64,000 nt of DNA from Aplectana chamaeleonis (lineage: Eukaryota; Nematoda; Chromadorea; Rhabditida; Cosmocercidae): assembly GCA_029168955.1 (NCBI GenBank), contig JAPDOI010000144.1, positions 868,001-932,000 of the forward strand, read 5' to 3'. A program made the position numbers and the translations under genes. A model generated the notes under the pieces. It saw only the letters and a list, made by a program, of their open reading frames with translations, searched no databases and was not told the origin of the DNA. Below, piece by piece: positions 1-11,764 of the stretch (its first letter is position 1; each line of letters starts with the position of its first letter).

Positions 1-11
1 GCGCGGTGATC

Positions 12-159
12 TATCGTCAGTCACTGGATGAGGGACCGCCGCGACGCTGCTTGGCGGGAAATATTGCGCGATCAATAGCCACTCTCCCTTCGTTTTCTCG
101 CGCGCAATTTTTTCCGCCAAGCAGCGTCGCGGCGATCCCTCATCCAGTGATGGACGATA
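12..159. mobile_element. MITE-A copy 1, palindromic foldback element
   Basis: A 148-bp near-perfect hairpin. It opens with TATCGTCAGTCACTGGATGA and closes with the inverse complement (TCATCCAGTGATGGACGATA), and the arms pair through GCTTGGCGGGAAA. The centre carries CCACTCTCCCTTCGTTTTC. It has no coding capacity. Seven further full, half or decayed copies lie in this window, so it is a dispersed non-autonomous DNA element. The ends read TATCG...CGATA, so TA may be the target duplication; the superfamily cannot be assigned by eye. Confidence 0.85.
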
Positions 160-183
160 CCGTCACAGCCCCGTCCACTCATC

Positions 184-501
184 AGACAAGCTAACAAGCA
201 CGCTCATGCCGATTATTTTTTCCGCAGAGCTACCGTAACCCTCCTTTGAAAATTTTCCAAGTCAGCTTGGATATGAGCACACCGTAATAGCCAACAGACA
301 TGTTTGCACAATTTCAACCTCCTCAGCCACTTCTCAGTGGCTTCTCGAAAACAGCGGTGTGTGAATGAATGCATACCGCTCCTCTGCCCTTTTATACCTC
401 GCATGTTATGAGCGTGTGTTATCGTTCGTTATCATGTTTTGTTCAAGAATGGTTACGGTAGCCCTGCCGAAAAAAATTATCGGCATGGGCGTGCTTGTCT
501 A
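184..501. mobile_element. TIR element, CTACCGTAA family, copy 1
   Basis: The ends are inverted repeats: AGACAAG...CACGCTCATGCCGATTATTT on the left and its complement (AATTATCGGCATGGGCGTG...) on the right, followed inward by GCTACCGTAACC / GGTTACGGTAGC. The interior shares CGGTGTG..ACCGCTC and TTTTATAC blocks with the copy at 6424-6684. No protein-coding content is seen. It is a non-autonomous DNA element of unknown superfamily. Confidence 0.6.
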
Positions 502-655
502 AAAATATAACGTGATCTCTATAATTCTGCAGCGCACTGTATAGTGCCTTCATTCAGGAGCGCACAGGCTCCCTTTTTCACTCGCCCTCGCTGCTACCGT
601 AATGCACAATGGCGGTACTGTCTGTGGCAGCCCTCCCAACCATTCTCTCCCACAC

Positions 656-908
656 TACAGGCCATAAAACGGCCAATGTCTCACCGTCGCGTGCGTAGCA
701 CGCGCTGCGCGACCGCACGCGCGTCGGAAGCGAACGAGTTTTGGCCGCCGCGCGACGAGTTTTGGCCGCCGCGCGACGAGTTTTGACCGCCGCCCGGCGG
801 CCGAAACGTCGCGCGGTGGCCAAAACTCGTTCGCTTCCGACGCGCGTGCGGTCGCGCAGCACGTGGTACGCAGTCGGCGGTGTGACATTGGCCGTTTTAT
901 GGCCTGTA
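656..908. mobile_element. MITE-B copy 1, GC-rich palindrome
   Basis: A hairpin of about 250 bp starting TACAGGCCATAAAACGGCCA and ending with its inverse complement (TTGGCCGTTTTATGGCCTGTA). The GC-rich centre is built from CCGCGCGACGAGTTTTGGCCG units. Other copies are at 10672-10898 and 37235-37486. Open frames across it arise because the palindrome lacks stops; they are not treated as genes. Confidence 0.85.
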
Positions 909-1020
909 CGTGTCGGTCACCCTTCGACTTCCGCATGACCACCGTCAAATCGTCTGTATGACCAACGCCCAGGAACGGTGAGTTTTTTCAATTTTTTTCC
1001 CGCCCTTGTCTATATTAATT

Positions 1021-1168
1021 TATCGTCAGTCACGGGATGAGGGATCGCCGCAACGCTGCCTGGCGGGAAAAACTGCGCGATCAATAGCCACTCTCCCTTC
1101 GTTTTCCCGCGCGCAATTTTTCCCGCCAAGCAGCGTCGCGGCGATCCCTCATCCAGTGATGGACGATA
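1021..1168. mobile_element. MITE-A copy 2
   Basis: Full-length 148-bp copy of the palindrome described at 12-159, with TATCGTC at the left end and GACGATA at the right end. Confidence 0.85.
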
Positions 1169-1349
1169 AGTGTCGATTGATTCGATGTTAATTAAAGTGT
1201 CTCTGCATCGAGTCGTCGGTAAATGGACTATCGAATTCCCACAGAAGATGAATGTTCAAAAAGGTAGAATCTTCTGATTGAAATTGGAAAAGGCGTTTCC
1301 TGATATTCTCCATAGCGCAAAGGATTCCGCGAAGCTTTGCACACCTCTT
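1169..1349. other. Unassigned sequence
   Basis: I see no gene, RNA or clear repeat here; it lies between MITE-A copy 2 and repeat R1. Confidence 0.4.
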
Positions 1350-1665
1350 AAAGGCAGGGTTCGCGATAAGAACGACTTTTGAGCTCTCTTCATGAGAATG
1401 TAGATTTTGTCATCATAAAAGTAAAAATGAGTGAAAAACCCGGAGATTCGCGGGAAAAAACGCTCAAAAACTGCAGAACGGCTAATTAACGATGTCGGCC
1501 GACAACCTAATTCACGAAGTTTTCATTAATGCTTGCTTATTCGCCTTTTATTTTGCTGCTAAAGTAGTCTCCAAAAATGCTCAGAAATTACTTTAGAAGC
1601 AAAATAAAAGTTGACAAAACAGGCTTTTACACAAATCTCGATAAATGGGGGTGGGAGGACATCAG
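1350..1665 (-). repeat. Dispersed repeat R1, copy 1
   Basis: About 310 bp that match, as inverse complement and with many substitutions, the segment at 58675-58990 inside the esterase gene. Shared blocks include GCGATAAGAACGACTTTTGA, TTAACGA.. GGCCGAC and TTGCTTCCAAAGCAA-like stretches. Its left end reads CTCTTAAAGGCAGGG, that is TTAA followed by AGGCAG, like the TTAA-type elements at 59.6-61.4 kb. No coding frame is convincing. Confidence 0.6.
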
Positions 1666-1846
1666 GCAATAACTTGTTCCTGAGCGTTTTTTCTCCAATT
1701 TTCACTTATTTAGACTTTTGTGATGGCCATGGGCGGCATGCATGAACGCTTGAGTTAGGGATAGGCTAGCATATCAGTCGTTATCATCGAAAAAGCACTC
1801 CTTGCAATCAACAAAGTGCCAGTGAGCGGCCGGTATTTGCTCTAAC

Positions 1847-2283
1847 TCGTTTTTCATACTTTTGCGATTGCGGCAAATGCCGCTTTTTGAGCTACGGCGA
1901 AAGCGGTGTTTGGGAATGCACGGAAATTCGGTGGAGGTAGACAACTGACCCCTTTGCACATGAGAATGCTAGTGGAATGCTCAGATACCCCATGGATCAC
2001 CGAACGAAATTAGTGCTGGTGCGGTAAAACGCGGCAAATGCCGCGCTGGCGGCATTAATGATCAAGATCATTATCTTCGCCTTAGCGGCGTTTGCCGCGT
2101 TTTGTCACATAGATACCGGTTTCCGTCGGGCATTGAATGCCCATCTGGGCATTCTACCAACACTCTCATGTGAAAGGAGTCAGTTGTCGACCTCCACCGA
2201 ATTTCTGTGCATTCCCAAACACCGGTTTCGCCGTAGCTCAAAAAGCGGCTTTCGCCGCAATCGCAAAAGTATGAAAAGCGAGT
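1847..2283. repeat. Long inverted repeat, arms of about 137 bp
   Basis: The arm at 1847-1985 pairs with the arm at 2148-2283: ACTTTTGCGATTGCGGC and GAGCTACGGCGAAA are seen on the left and as their complements on the right. The loop (about 1986-2147) contains two further short palindromes built on GCGGCAAATGCCGC. It is probably a foldback DNA element, with no coding content. Confidence 0.7.
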
Positions 2284-2329
2284 AAGGCCCCGGTCATATT
2301 TGGATGAGCCGACGTCTCCAGCCCGGTCG

Positions 2330-2890
2330 ATACACACAGAATGCATTGGAAATGGGATGCAAAAATCACTCGGTGTATCCCCCCCGCACCCCCCAACACA
2401 CCCCAACACCCACCCGGTCGATACGTATGTTTAAAATGACTGAGTGAGGTTGAGAAAATCACTCGGTGTATCCCTCCAACACCCCCCCGCACCCCCCCAC
2501 ACCCCCCAACACCCACCCGGTCGATACCTATGTTTAAAATGACGGAGTGAGGTTGAGAGAAAATCAGTCGGTGTACCCGACGCGGTCGATATCCATGCTA
2601 TACGTGAGAAAATCACCGAGTGGGCGGACCGATGATAAAACATCACTAGAACACTAGAAGTCAGTATCACTAGAAAGCTAGCCTTACTGCTACCTCTGTT
2701 TCTTCACTATGCTCTCCTTCACTATTTCTCTGAACAGGTGTAATCCTGTTGGCCACGTAATCATCGTCATATCTAGTTGGGTACACCGAGTGATTTTCCC
2801 AACCTCACTCCATCATTTTAAACATACGTATCGACCGGGTGGGCGTTGGGGGGTGCGGGGCGGGGGTGTTTGGGGGAGTCGGTGGGTTAC
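2330..2890. repeat. Tandem and inverted copies of a CCCGGTCGATAC unit
   Basis: Three direct copies (about 2345-2420, 2415-2520, 2515-2570) contain CACCCGGTCGATACGTATG, TTTAAAATGACTGAGTGAGG and ACTCGGTGTATCC with C-runs of the type CACCCCCCAACA. The inverse complement occurs at 2788-2880. The interior 2590-2785 is unassigned. The long open frames here are low-complexity artefacts. Confidence 0.65.
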
Positions 2891-3370
2891 AGATGCAAAT
2901 AGCACCAACTCTGACCGGGGCCTACCACTGGGGTTAGAATGGTGACAAATGGTGTTAGCTAGCCTAACCCTGCATCATTTCGTAGAATTTGCGGTGGGTT
3001 GAGTTAGATGCTGAGCGGGTTGAGTCAGGACAGTACTATTCTCCAACCCTACCTATGGAGGTGGGGTTGTGTTAGCTCACTCGAGTTTGGCAGCACTAGT
3101 TTTGCTACTATAGTCTAGTTTCAATATGTCTTTGCAATGACAACGTTCTTTGGACAATTGTGGTGAGCGCGAAGCGCTCACCAGGATTTGGCTTTGATCT
3201 CTTCCCGCGCGGATGCCCTACAATGAGATCACCTATTCATACCGTCAACAGAGGTATGAGCTGTACACTATTCGACGCGCTGCAAGAAATTACATATGTG
3301 TGCAACTTTTCATCCCAATTGGTCCCCGCTTTCCGAAGTTATGCCCACCCAAAGTACGCAAAACCGTCCT
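2891..3370. other. Unassigned sequence
   Basis: No gene or RNA is recognised. A short palindromic block with GTTAGCT/ GGGGTTGTGTTAGCT occurs near 2953-3090 and resembles 13100-13155. Confidence 0.4.
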
Positions 3371-3440
3371 CCACCCCCGCCTCCGCCTCCGCCTCCGCCT
3401 CCGCCTCCGCCTCCGCCACCGCCCCCGCCTCCACCTCCGT
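3371..3440. repeat. (CTCCGC)n microsatellite
   Basis: Imperfect hexanucleotide array of CTCCGC units. It reads as poly-proline or Ala-Ser in different frames, which explains the apparent proline-rich open frames. No flanking splice or start signals support a gene. Confidence 0.9.
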
Positions 3441-3828
3441 CCGTCGAAAACCATTTTTTTGGAAGGCGTGGACCAAATCGCTCGGAAAATTTGTGACTAG
3501 ATGTAATAGACCACGGGAATGACGAAAATAATTGTCAGAACTCACCATAATGACTTCTGGGCCCCTAACGGGCGTTTGAAACTCGGAAACCGGCCTCTCA
3601 AGATTAGTTTATAAAAATGACGGGTTTTTTCGTTATCAGTCATTGTTTTCTTAGAGACTCCATATAAATACCTTGCTCTCTAGGGTGGTGTACTCTAAAC
3701 GTCCGGCTTGGAACAGGACGCTATGCTGAAGGGTTGTTTTTGAGCGTGGCGCGTGTTTGTACCATGCGCACCAAAGATAAGAAGTCATCGCAGGGTGTGC
3801 TGAAGTGTCGGTTGACTATGCGAGACCG
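3441..3828. other. Unassigned sequence before minisatellite A
   Basis: No gene recognised. GACTTCTGGGCCCCTAACG near 3550 and the surrounding text vaguely resemble the R2 repeat family (13.9-14.8 kb), but too weakly to call. Confidence 0.3.
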
Positions 3829-6360
3829 CAGTAGGAGTATGCAGGACGTCGTGGAACTCCAGCCACCCCTCAGTAGGGGTGTGCAGGACGCCGTAGACTG
3901 TGTGCAGGACCTCAGTAGGGGTGTGCAGGACCTTAGTAGGAGTGTGCAGGACATCATGGGACTCTGTGCAGGACCCCAGTAGGGGGTGTGCAGGACGTCG
4001 TAGAATGTGTGCAGGACCTGAGTAGGAGTGTGCAGGACCTTAGTAGGAGTGTGCAGGACATCATGGGACCTGTGCAGGACCCCAGTAGGGGTGTGCAGGA
4101 CCCCAGTGAGATGTGCAGGACATTTTGGGACCTGTGCAGGACCCCAGTAAGGGTGTGCAGGACGTCGTAGAATGTGTGCAGGACCTCAGTGGGAGTGTGC
4201 AGGACCTTAGTAGGAGTGTGCAGGACATCATGGGACCTGTGCAGGACCCCAGTAGGGGTGTGCAGGACCTCAGTAGGAGTGTGCATGACATTATGGGACC
4301 TGTACAGGACCTCAGTAGGAGTGCGCAGGATATCATGGAACGTGTGCAGGACCCCAGTAGGGGTGTGCAGGACGTCGTATAATGTGTGCAGGACCTCAGT
4401 AGGAGTGTGCAGGACCTTAGTAGGAGTGTGCAGGACATCATGGGACCTGTGCAGGACCCCAGTAGGAGTGTGCAGGACATCATGGAACCTGTGTAGGACC
4501 CCAGTAGGGGTGTGCAGGACATCGTAGAATGTGTGCAGAACATCAGTAGGAGTGTGCAGGACATCATGGGACCTGTGCAGGACCCCAGTAGGGGTGTGCA
4601 GGACGTCGTAGAATGTGTGCAGGACCTTAGTAGGAGTGTGCAGGACATCATGAAACATGTGCAAGACCCCTGTAAGGATGAGCAGGACTTCATGGAATGT
4701 GTGCAGGACCTTAGTAGGAGTGTGCAGGACATCATGAAGCGTGTGCAGGACCCCAGTAGGGTTGAGCAGGACGTCATGGAATGTGTGTAGGACCTTAGTT
4801 AAATTACACAGGACATCATGGAACGTGTGCAGGACCCCAATAGGGGTGTGCAGGACATCATAGAATGTGTGCAGGACCTTAGTAGGAGTGTGCAGTACAT
4901 CATGAAGCGCGTGCAAGACCCTGTAAGGATGATCAGAACTGTGGAATGTGTGCAGGACATCAGTAGGAGTGTGCAGGACATCATGAAGCGTGTGCAGGAC
5001 CCCAATAGGGGTGTGCAGGACATCATGGAATGTGTTCAGGACCTTAGTAGGAGTGTGCAGGACATCATGAAACGTGTGCAAGACCCCCTGTAAGGATGAT
5101 CAGAACTTCGTGGAATGTGTGCAGGACATCAGTAGGAGTGTGCAGGACATCATGAAACGTGTGCAAGACCCTGTAAGGATGAGCAGGACTTCATGGAATG
5201 TGTGCTGGATCTCAGTAGGGGTGTGCAGGACGCCGTAGAATGTGTGCAGGACCTCAGTAGGAGTGTGCAGGACCAGTAGGAGTGTGCAGGACATCATGGG
5301 ACCTGTGCAGGACCCCAGTAGGGGTGTGCAGGACGTGTCGTAGAATGTGTGCAGGACCTCAGTAGGAGTGTGCAGGACCTTAGTAGGAGTGTGCAGGACA
5401 TCACGGGACCTGTGCAGGACCCCAGTAAGGGGTGTGCAGGACCTCAGTAGGAGGTGTGCAGGACATTTTGGGACCTGTGCAGGACCCCAGTAAGGGTGTG
5501 CAGGATGTCGTAGAATGTGTGCAGGACCTCAGTGGGAGTGTGCAGGACCTTAGTAGGAGGTGTGCAGGACATCATGGGACCTGTGCAGGACCCCAGTAAG
5601 TGTGCAGGACATCATGGAACCTGTGTGTAGGACCCAAGTAGGGGTGTGCAGGACATCGTAGAATGTGTGCAGAACATCAGTAGGAGTGTGCAGGACATCA
5701 TGGGACCTGTGCAGAATTCCAGTAGGAGGTGCAGGACCTTGGTAGGAGTGTGCAGGACATCATGAAACATGTGCAAGACCCCTGTAAGGATGAGCAGGAC
5801 TTCATGGAATGTGTGCAGGACATCAGTAGGAGTGTGCAGGACATCATGAAGCGTGTGCAGGACCCCAGTAGGGGCTGAGCAGGACGTCATGGAATGTGTG
5901 TAGGGCCTTAGTAAAATTACACAGGACATCATGGAACGTGTGCAGGACCCCAATAGGGGTGTGCAGGACATCATGGAATGTGTGCAGGACCTTAGTAGGA
6001 GTGGGCAGGACATCATGAAACGTGTGCAAGACCCCTGTAAGGATGATCAGAACTTCGTGGAATGTGTGCAGGACATCAGTAGGAGTGTGCAGGACATCAT
6101 GAAGCGTGTGCAGGACCCCAATAGGGTGTGCAGGACATCATGGAATGTGTGCAGGACCTTAGTAGGAGTGTGCAGGACATCATGAAACGTGTGCAAGACC
6201 CCTGTAAGGATGATCAGAACTTCGTGGAATGTGTGCAGGACATCAGTAGGAGTGTGCAGGACATCATGAAACGTGTGCAAGACCCTGTAAGGATGAGCAG
6301 GACTTCATGGAATGTGTGCTGGATCTCAGTAGGGGTGTGCAGGACCTCAGTTCAATGTTC
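3829..6360. repeat. Minisatellite A, 21-bp unit
   Basis: About 2.5 kb of tandem 21-bp units of the type GTGTGCAGGACCTCAGTAGG(A), with recurring variants ending in ATCATGGGAC, GTCGTAGAAT and CCCAGTAGGG. The variants recur in a partly regular order, giving a loose higher-order pattern, and blocks are duplicated (for example 4650-5100 resembles 5760-6190). Because 21 is a multiple of 3 and the unit lacks stops in some frames, very long open frames appear on both strands; these are not evidence of a protein. Confidence 0.95.
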
Positions 6361-6423
6361 AGGACACCGTATGCAAGCCAGGCCTCCGAATCTACAAGAA
6401 CGATAGTTAAGTCCGCCAGAACA

Positions 6424-6684
6424 GGGCTACCGTAATCTCACTCGAGTTGGCTCTAAAATTTTCTAAGTTCTGACTCGATTTCGCTTCATCTTCCCTACAG
6501 GTGGTGATGTTTCAGTGCTTTTTAGTCCAGGCAGATCCTCAACTGCTGACTCCCTAGAGAAGGACGGTGTGAATCAAGACACACCGCTCTTCACTTCTTT
6601 TATACTTTATCATTGATCAATTGGGTATCATCAAATTTGTTTACGAGAGCCGAATAACATCATTCCTGAGATTACGGTAGTCCT
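6424..6684. mobile_element. TIR element, CTACCGTAA family, copy 2
   Basis: Begins CAGGGCTACCGTAATCTCACT and ends with GAGATTACGGTAGTCCTC as inverted ends; the interior is alignable to 184-501 (for example GACGGTGTG..ACACACCGCTC). Non-coding. Confidence 0.6.
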
Positions 6685-7454
6685 CTTCTGGCGCACTTAA
6701 CTATCGTTCGCGCTGGAAATCAATTTCCATTTTTCAGGCTCAATTTCATGATTGAGCCCGGTAGACCACACTGGTAAACTTTGGCGAGTCAAAAACGTTG
6801 GACGATGAGGTTAATATCCGCCACCAATTCTCACCAGTCATCTAGCCCTTTTTCCTAAAATGTTGGTGCGACAGTAAGATAACAGGAAAAATTGGTTACG
6901 GCACGAACTCCACATGCAGAAAAACTCCGAAAATGATTTTGGCGCGAAATTCAAATTCGTATTTACAATGTGTTCCGATTGACTTTTCTTTACAAATGAA
7001 GGTTTTTCATGGCCCCTTCAACATTTTCTTTCATTAGAGGCCAAGCTACGCAAAAACTCATAGAAATGATGGAAAACTCTGATAAAAGAGGCCTGATACT
7101 GCGCTATCAATCATTGTTTTTATTAGAGCTCTACGGAAATACTTCGACTGGTAGCCTCACCAATGGGCCGTTCATTTCATTTCTGTCTTGAGTGGTGCGT
7201 GCCCCGTCTAGAAAGAGTGCCTAGAACCTGCAGAATTGGGTCATTTTGAACCTCATTTCTTCATTTTTCGACTTTTAAATTCAAAAAGTATATGCCTTGC
7301 ATCTATTTGTAGGAAGCCGCGTTGCAACAATTATCTTGCAGTCTTAGCAGCGGAGCGGTTGTTTCTTCACTTCTACCACTATGTTTTCGAAAAAAACAAC
7401 TTGACTTCTGGAGCTCGACGATATTGTAGAAGGGAAACCCTTGTAAAAAGTTGT
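6685..7454. other. Unassigned sequence
   Basis: About 770 bp with no recognisable gene, RNA or repeat. Short open frames (up to about 90 codons, for example 7236-7511 plus strand) show no family features. Confidence 0.4.
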
Positions 7455-8272
7455 GAAATTTCTGAAAGTTGGGCTCCGCAGAAAAGGTCAAGGATTTGGC
7501 ATTGCTCCTAAATGTTGTGAAAATGTTTTATTGATTTGGCTCTCAATTTGATTTTTTCAAATGTGGTGAAATTGTCGAATTGATTTGGCTGTGATGATAC
7601 TATATGCAGATAACATAATCATTAAATGTAGTGAAATTGTTGCAAAACGGATTTGGCAGGAGCTCTATCAATTATCACAGTCAAATCACGCGTCAGAAGG
7701 TCCTCTGACGAGCGAATGAAGACAAAAAGAAAAAATAATAATCCTCAGTCAACAATGCTGAACGAAACGTGGCCTTATGGGCTAGAATTAAGGTTTCCGA
7801 ATGCTATTCTGCCCTTTCAGTGTAGCTCCCACTAACAATAAGGTACCAGACCTTCCCTCACCGATGAGATAAAATTCATGAAAACGAAATCTAACGCAAT
7901 TTACTCGCTACTGACTCTATGTCTTCGTGTCCTCAACGCTTTCACGGTTCGCATTGTATAGAAACGTTTTGCTGCTAGGTTTATTCCTGTTCTCATTCGA
8001 TTCAATATGCGCCCAAGGAAAACCCCTTCTGACGCGTGATTTGACTGTGATAATTGATAGAGCTCCTGCCAAATCCGTTTGCAACAATTTCACTACATTT
8101 AATGATTATGTTATCTGCATATAGTATCATCACAGCCAAATCAATTCGACAATTTCACTACATTTGAAAAATCAAATTGAGAGCCAAATCCAATAAAACA
8201 ATTTCACAACATTTAGGAGCAATGCCAAATCCTTGACCTTTTCTGCGGAGCCCAACTTTCAGAAATTTCATG
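7455..8272. mobile_element. Foldback element with ~246-bp inverted arms
   Basis: The arm 7455-7700 (from GAAATTTCTGAAAGTTGGGC through GGCAGGAGCTCTATCAATTA) is the near-exact inverse complement of 8024-8272. The interior 7701-8023 has no recognised coding sequence. The arms are far longer than typical TIRs, so this is a foldback or MITE-like element. Confidence 0.8.
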
Positions 8273-8523
8273 TATGATACCTTGCAGACAACGTACTGCA
8301 AGGTATCATATAGTGGAGTCCACCAAGAGTGTCTCATTTACTTATCAATGAGAAGCGGTCGATTGAAGATCAATGAGCATGAAACTCGTTGCAGCACAAC
8401 CGCTCTCGCTCAATCGGTATCGAGCGTGCCGGTATGGAATTCATGCACATTGATCCCCAACCGACCTCTTCTTATTGATAAGTAAATGAGACACTATTGG
8501 TGGACTCCACCATACATGAAATT
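8262..8523. mobile_element. Foldback element with nested small hairpin
   Basis: The arms read TGGTGGAGTCCACCAA(T/G)AGTG and TCTCATTTACTTATCAAT on one side (8313-8356) and their complement on the other (8467-8510). Outer bases AATTTCATGTATG / CATACATGAAATT extend the pairing. A separate hairpin, GATACCTTGCAG..CTGCAAGGTATC (8276-8307), interrupts the left arm and looks like a nested insertion. Confidence 0.75.
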
Positions 8524-8590
8524 CATACATAATAATAAACCGCTAAGAATTGACCGCTGACCGTTTACCGGTGACCGTTGACCGGAGAAT
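8524..8590. repeat. Short GACCG-rich repeat
   Basis: Several copies of GACCGNTGACCG / TTACCGGTGACCG between 8550 and 8585, immediately before minisatellite B. Confidence 0.5.
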
Positions 8591-9480
8591 GTGCGGGATC
8601 GAGTAAGGAGTGCGCCAAACGCCGAGGAGGGTGTACAAGACTCAACTGGGAGTGCGCCACGCGTCGTTGGAAGTGTGTGGGACCCAACTCGATGTGCGCT
8701 ACGCGCCGTGAAAAGTGTGCCCGACCTGACTGGAGGTGCGCAATGCGCCGTGGAAAGTGTGTGAGACAGGACTGGAAATGCACCACGCTTCGTGTAAAGT
8801 GTGCACGACCCAACTGCAAGTGCGCCACGCGTCATGGAATGTGTGCGGGGCCCGACTGGAAGTGCGCCACGCACCATGGAAAGTGTGTGGGGCCCGACTG
8901 GACGTGCGTCAAGCGCATTGGAAAGTGTGCCGGACCCGACTGGAAGGGCGCCACGCGGCATGGAAAGTGTGTGGGGCCCGACTGGACGTGCGTCACGCGC
9001 TTTGGAAAGTGTGCGGGACCCGGCTGGAAATGCACCGCGCGCCATGGAAAGTGTGCGGGCCCCGACTGGAAGTGCGCCACGCGCCATGGGAAGTGTGCGG
9101 GGCCCGACTGAAAGTGCGCGACGCGCCGTGGAAGGTGTGCGGGACTCGACTGGAAGTGCGCGACGCGCCGTGGAAAGTGTGTGGGACCCAATTGGGAGTT
9201 CGTAGAGCACGGGGAAAAGTGTGTGGGACCCGACTGTGAGTGTGCCCAGCGCCAGGGAAAGCGTGCGAGACCCAACTGGGGGAGCGCAGAGCGCCGGAAA
9301 AAGGTGTGTGGGACTAAAATTGGAGTGCACAGAGCGCTGGGGAAAATTTACGTAATCTAACTAAAACCGCGGAGAGTGGCAGGGAAAGCGTACGGGGACC
9401 CAACTTGGAGTGCCCCGAGCGCCGAGGTATGTGTAGGGGACCCAACTAGGAAAGCGCCGGGCGCCGAGGTGTGCACCTTG
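8591..9480. repeat. Minisatellite B, 42-bp dimer of 21-bp units
   Basis: Tandem pairs of two 21-bp halves, roughly GTGTGCGGGACCCGACTGGA(A) and GTGCGCCACGCGCCATGGAA(A). The first half resembles the minisatellite A unit, and both halves resemble minisatellite C on the opposite strand. Units decay after about 9300 into CAACTTGGAGTGCC and GCGCCGAGG forms close to those of array C. Long open frames on both strands are consequences of the 21-bp period. Confidence 0.93.
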
Positions 9481-9721
9481 TGCAGCAACAACTAGGAGGG
9501 ATTTATGGAGTGAAATTCATAGTAGTTTTTCTCTTCATAAGTGGGAATGAATCGTTTCCTCCAACCTAGCACACCAGCGTTTTCGATGCAACAAATCTGA
9601 ATTTTTCAGAAACCGATCAAGGCCTACTCGTAATGTTTTGCGCTAAGACTATCTATTCAATTACCCTGTCATAGAACGAGACACATTATATGTGGCTGCA
9701 CTTCGAACTTCACTTATAGCT
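9481..9721. other. Unassigned sequence
   Basis: Nothing recognised between minisatellite B and the next foldback element. Confidence 0.4.
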
Positions 9722-10018
9722 AGGTGGTATACTCTGTTCATCTTAAATTGCACAAAACACGGTCCGCCAGTAGTCCTCTAATTGGCCCGCTAGTACCGTA
9801 GTGTACGTCCACGTCGCGTTCTCGGCAGACCAGGGTGTGCACCCGGTGTGCAGAGCAATCGATTCGTCAATGCCGTCACTCGGCCACCCACCCTGCCACC
9901 CGGGTCTGCCGAGATTGCGTCGTGGACGTACACTACGGTACTAGCGGGCCAATTAGAGGACTATTGGCGGACCGTGTTCTGTGCCATTCAAGATAAACAG
10001 AGTATACCTGTATCCTAC
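9722..10018. mobile_element. Foldback element with ~85-bp arms
   Basis: The left arm (about 9722-9806) containing CGGTCCGCCAGTAGTCCTCT and TACGTCCACG is matched inversely by 9924-10018 (GGACGTACACTACGGTACTA, AGAGGACTATTGGCGGACCG). The interior holds TCGGCAGACC / GGTCTGCCGA as a second pairing. Non-coding. Confidence 0.8.
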
Positions 10019-10187
10019 AAAGCAGCTAGGGCTACAACTGCGCAAGCAAAAAGGCAGCTACATACGAGAACGAGCTAGAACATTTTCTTGCCTCACGACA
10101 TCCTTGTCGCGATCGCTATCATTTTAGTTTAGAAGTCATTCATATTTCCTCACCAAAGCAGCGCGGTGAAGCACTCGAACGTTAACG
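10019..10187. other. Unassigned sequence
   Basis: Nothing recognised. Confidence 0.35.
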
Positions 10188-10548
10188 TCGGAGAAAGAAC
10201 GAAATTCTCATGCCGTAAAATAGCGTGTTTTGGTGTGTCAATTGCGTCCAACACTGCTCATTCTACGACATCATGAAAAAAATTCACCACAATGTTCATT
10301 TAATTTGCCTGTACACACTGAAACTCAACCTAACTTGGAAATGCTTTGTCATTTTAATCTCCTTATACGTACATTATCATGTAACTTATGTTTTATTCTG
10401 AAATAAAACAAGGAAGTTTAGAATTGAATTCTCCGAGGTAGCAAAAAATTCCATGATGTCGTAGAATGAGTAGTGTTGGACGCAATAGATACATCAAAAC
10501 ACGCTATTTCACGGCATGAGAATCTCGTTCCCTGCCCGACGTTGGCGT
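10188..10548. mobile_element. Foldback element with ~105-bp arms
   Basis: The left arm (about 10188-10290) carries ATGCCGTAAAATAGCGTGTT and TTCTACGACATCATG; the right arm (about 10440-10548) carries the complement. The AT-rich interior of about 150 bp has no coding content. Confidence 0.75.
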
Positions 10549-10671
10549 TTGAGTCGGTGAAGAGCATTCCTATAATATTGGTCGTGCCGCGCAGCGCGAT
10601 CAATATTACAGTAACGCACTGGGCCGAGCCGCTCGGTGGCGGAATTATAATCGACCACTTATACAGGCCAT

Positions 10672-10898
10672 AAAACGGCCAATGTCTCACCGTCGACTGC
10701 GTACCACGCGCTGCGCGACCGCACGCGCGTCGGAAGCAGACGGGTTTTTCCCGCCGCCGCGCGACGAGTTTTGGCCGCCGCGCGACGTTTCGGAACGACC
10801 GTCGCGCGGCGGCTCAAAACTCGTCTGCTCGACGCACGTGCGGTCGCGCAGCGCGGTACGCAGTCGACAGTGAGACATTGGCCGTTTTATGGCCTGTA
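10672..10898. mobile_element. MITE-B copy 2
   Basis: Palindrome with the same TACAGGCCATAAAACGGCCA ends and GC-rich core as 656-908; 227 bp, with a shorter core. Confidence 0.85.
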
Positions 10899-11764
10899 CT
10901 TGTTAGTTCGGAACTGGGGGAAGTTGGGGAAAGTGCGCGTGCTCCATATCAAATGAATGACGGAAGAGCTTAGAGTAATTGAAAAATGAACATAGAGTTC
11001 GCGCAATCATTTAATCTGATCAATGGACGGGGCTGCCACAGTAGATCACCCCGCGCGAATCGAAACCCCATTCTCCAGTGAGGCAGCCAACCCCGCACGG
11101 CCAGCCGCCTGGTCCATGCGTCAGACTAAACCGAAAACGGACACGATACACTCAATTTAATTGATAAAACCCGAGATTGTAACGCATGCGTGCGCAAGCG
11201 ACCCTTTCCTTCTCTCACTGACTCATCGCCTCCTTCCGTACGGATACGCTGAGGAGCCGAGGTAGTTGAGGTCATCTATGTCTGCCTCTGTGAGCGATCT
11301 TTTTGGAAGCCCAATGCTGGCGCCTTGAAATCTGATACTAAAGTTTGTACAGCAAGATGGGATCTTTGGGATATGAATACGTGCTCTAAGTCCCAGTGCA
11401 TACTTTGTCGCGCGTGCAACGGGGTCGCCGCAACAGAGAGCATAAAATAGCGTGAGGCCAATGGTATAGTTTTGCGACACCCGGTCGCGTCTTTCTCCAT
11501 AGCGTGAGCGACCGCCTCCCGCCCTTTAAATCTGTCGCAGTGCGCTGCAACGACAGGCATAGGCACATTTGCAGTATGCCAGCTCTCCGCGCCACGTCGC
11601 TGCAACGGACACGCGACAACTGTTCCTACGACGGCCAGTGCCGTTGATCCGATGCTGGTACCGCCACGAATTGTGCTAAATGTCTTGACTGTCGCTCAAG
11701 ACAGCGACAATGTATACCATTGGCCTAATCGGTCGTCGGCCGGTCGCCTGCGCTCGGTGTACCC
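10899..11764. other. Unassigned sequence, possible decayed coding
   Basis: A GC-rich stretch. Overlapping minus-strand frames at 11223-11480, 11276-11605 and 11386-11619 lack any recognised motif or convincing start, so I do not call a gene. Confidence 0.3.

Noticed and set aside
3160..3548. Proline-rich and Ala/Ser-rich frames
   Set aside because: Translations of the (CTCCGC)n microsatellite in three frames.
3954..5081. A 375-codon minus-strand open frame rich in VLHTPT-type heptads
   Set aside because: It coincides with minisatellite A. A 21-bp unit lacking stops is open automatically, both strands and several frames are open, and the array shows indels that change the frame.
8494..9330. 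Long frames on both strands (up to 278 codons) rich in Arg, Pro and Gly
   Set aside because: Product of minisatellite B with its 42-bp period; no start context, domain or splice structure.
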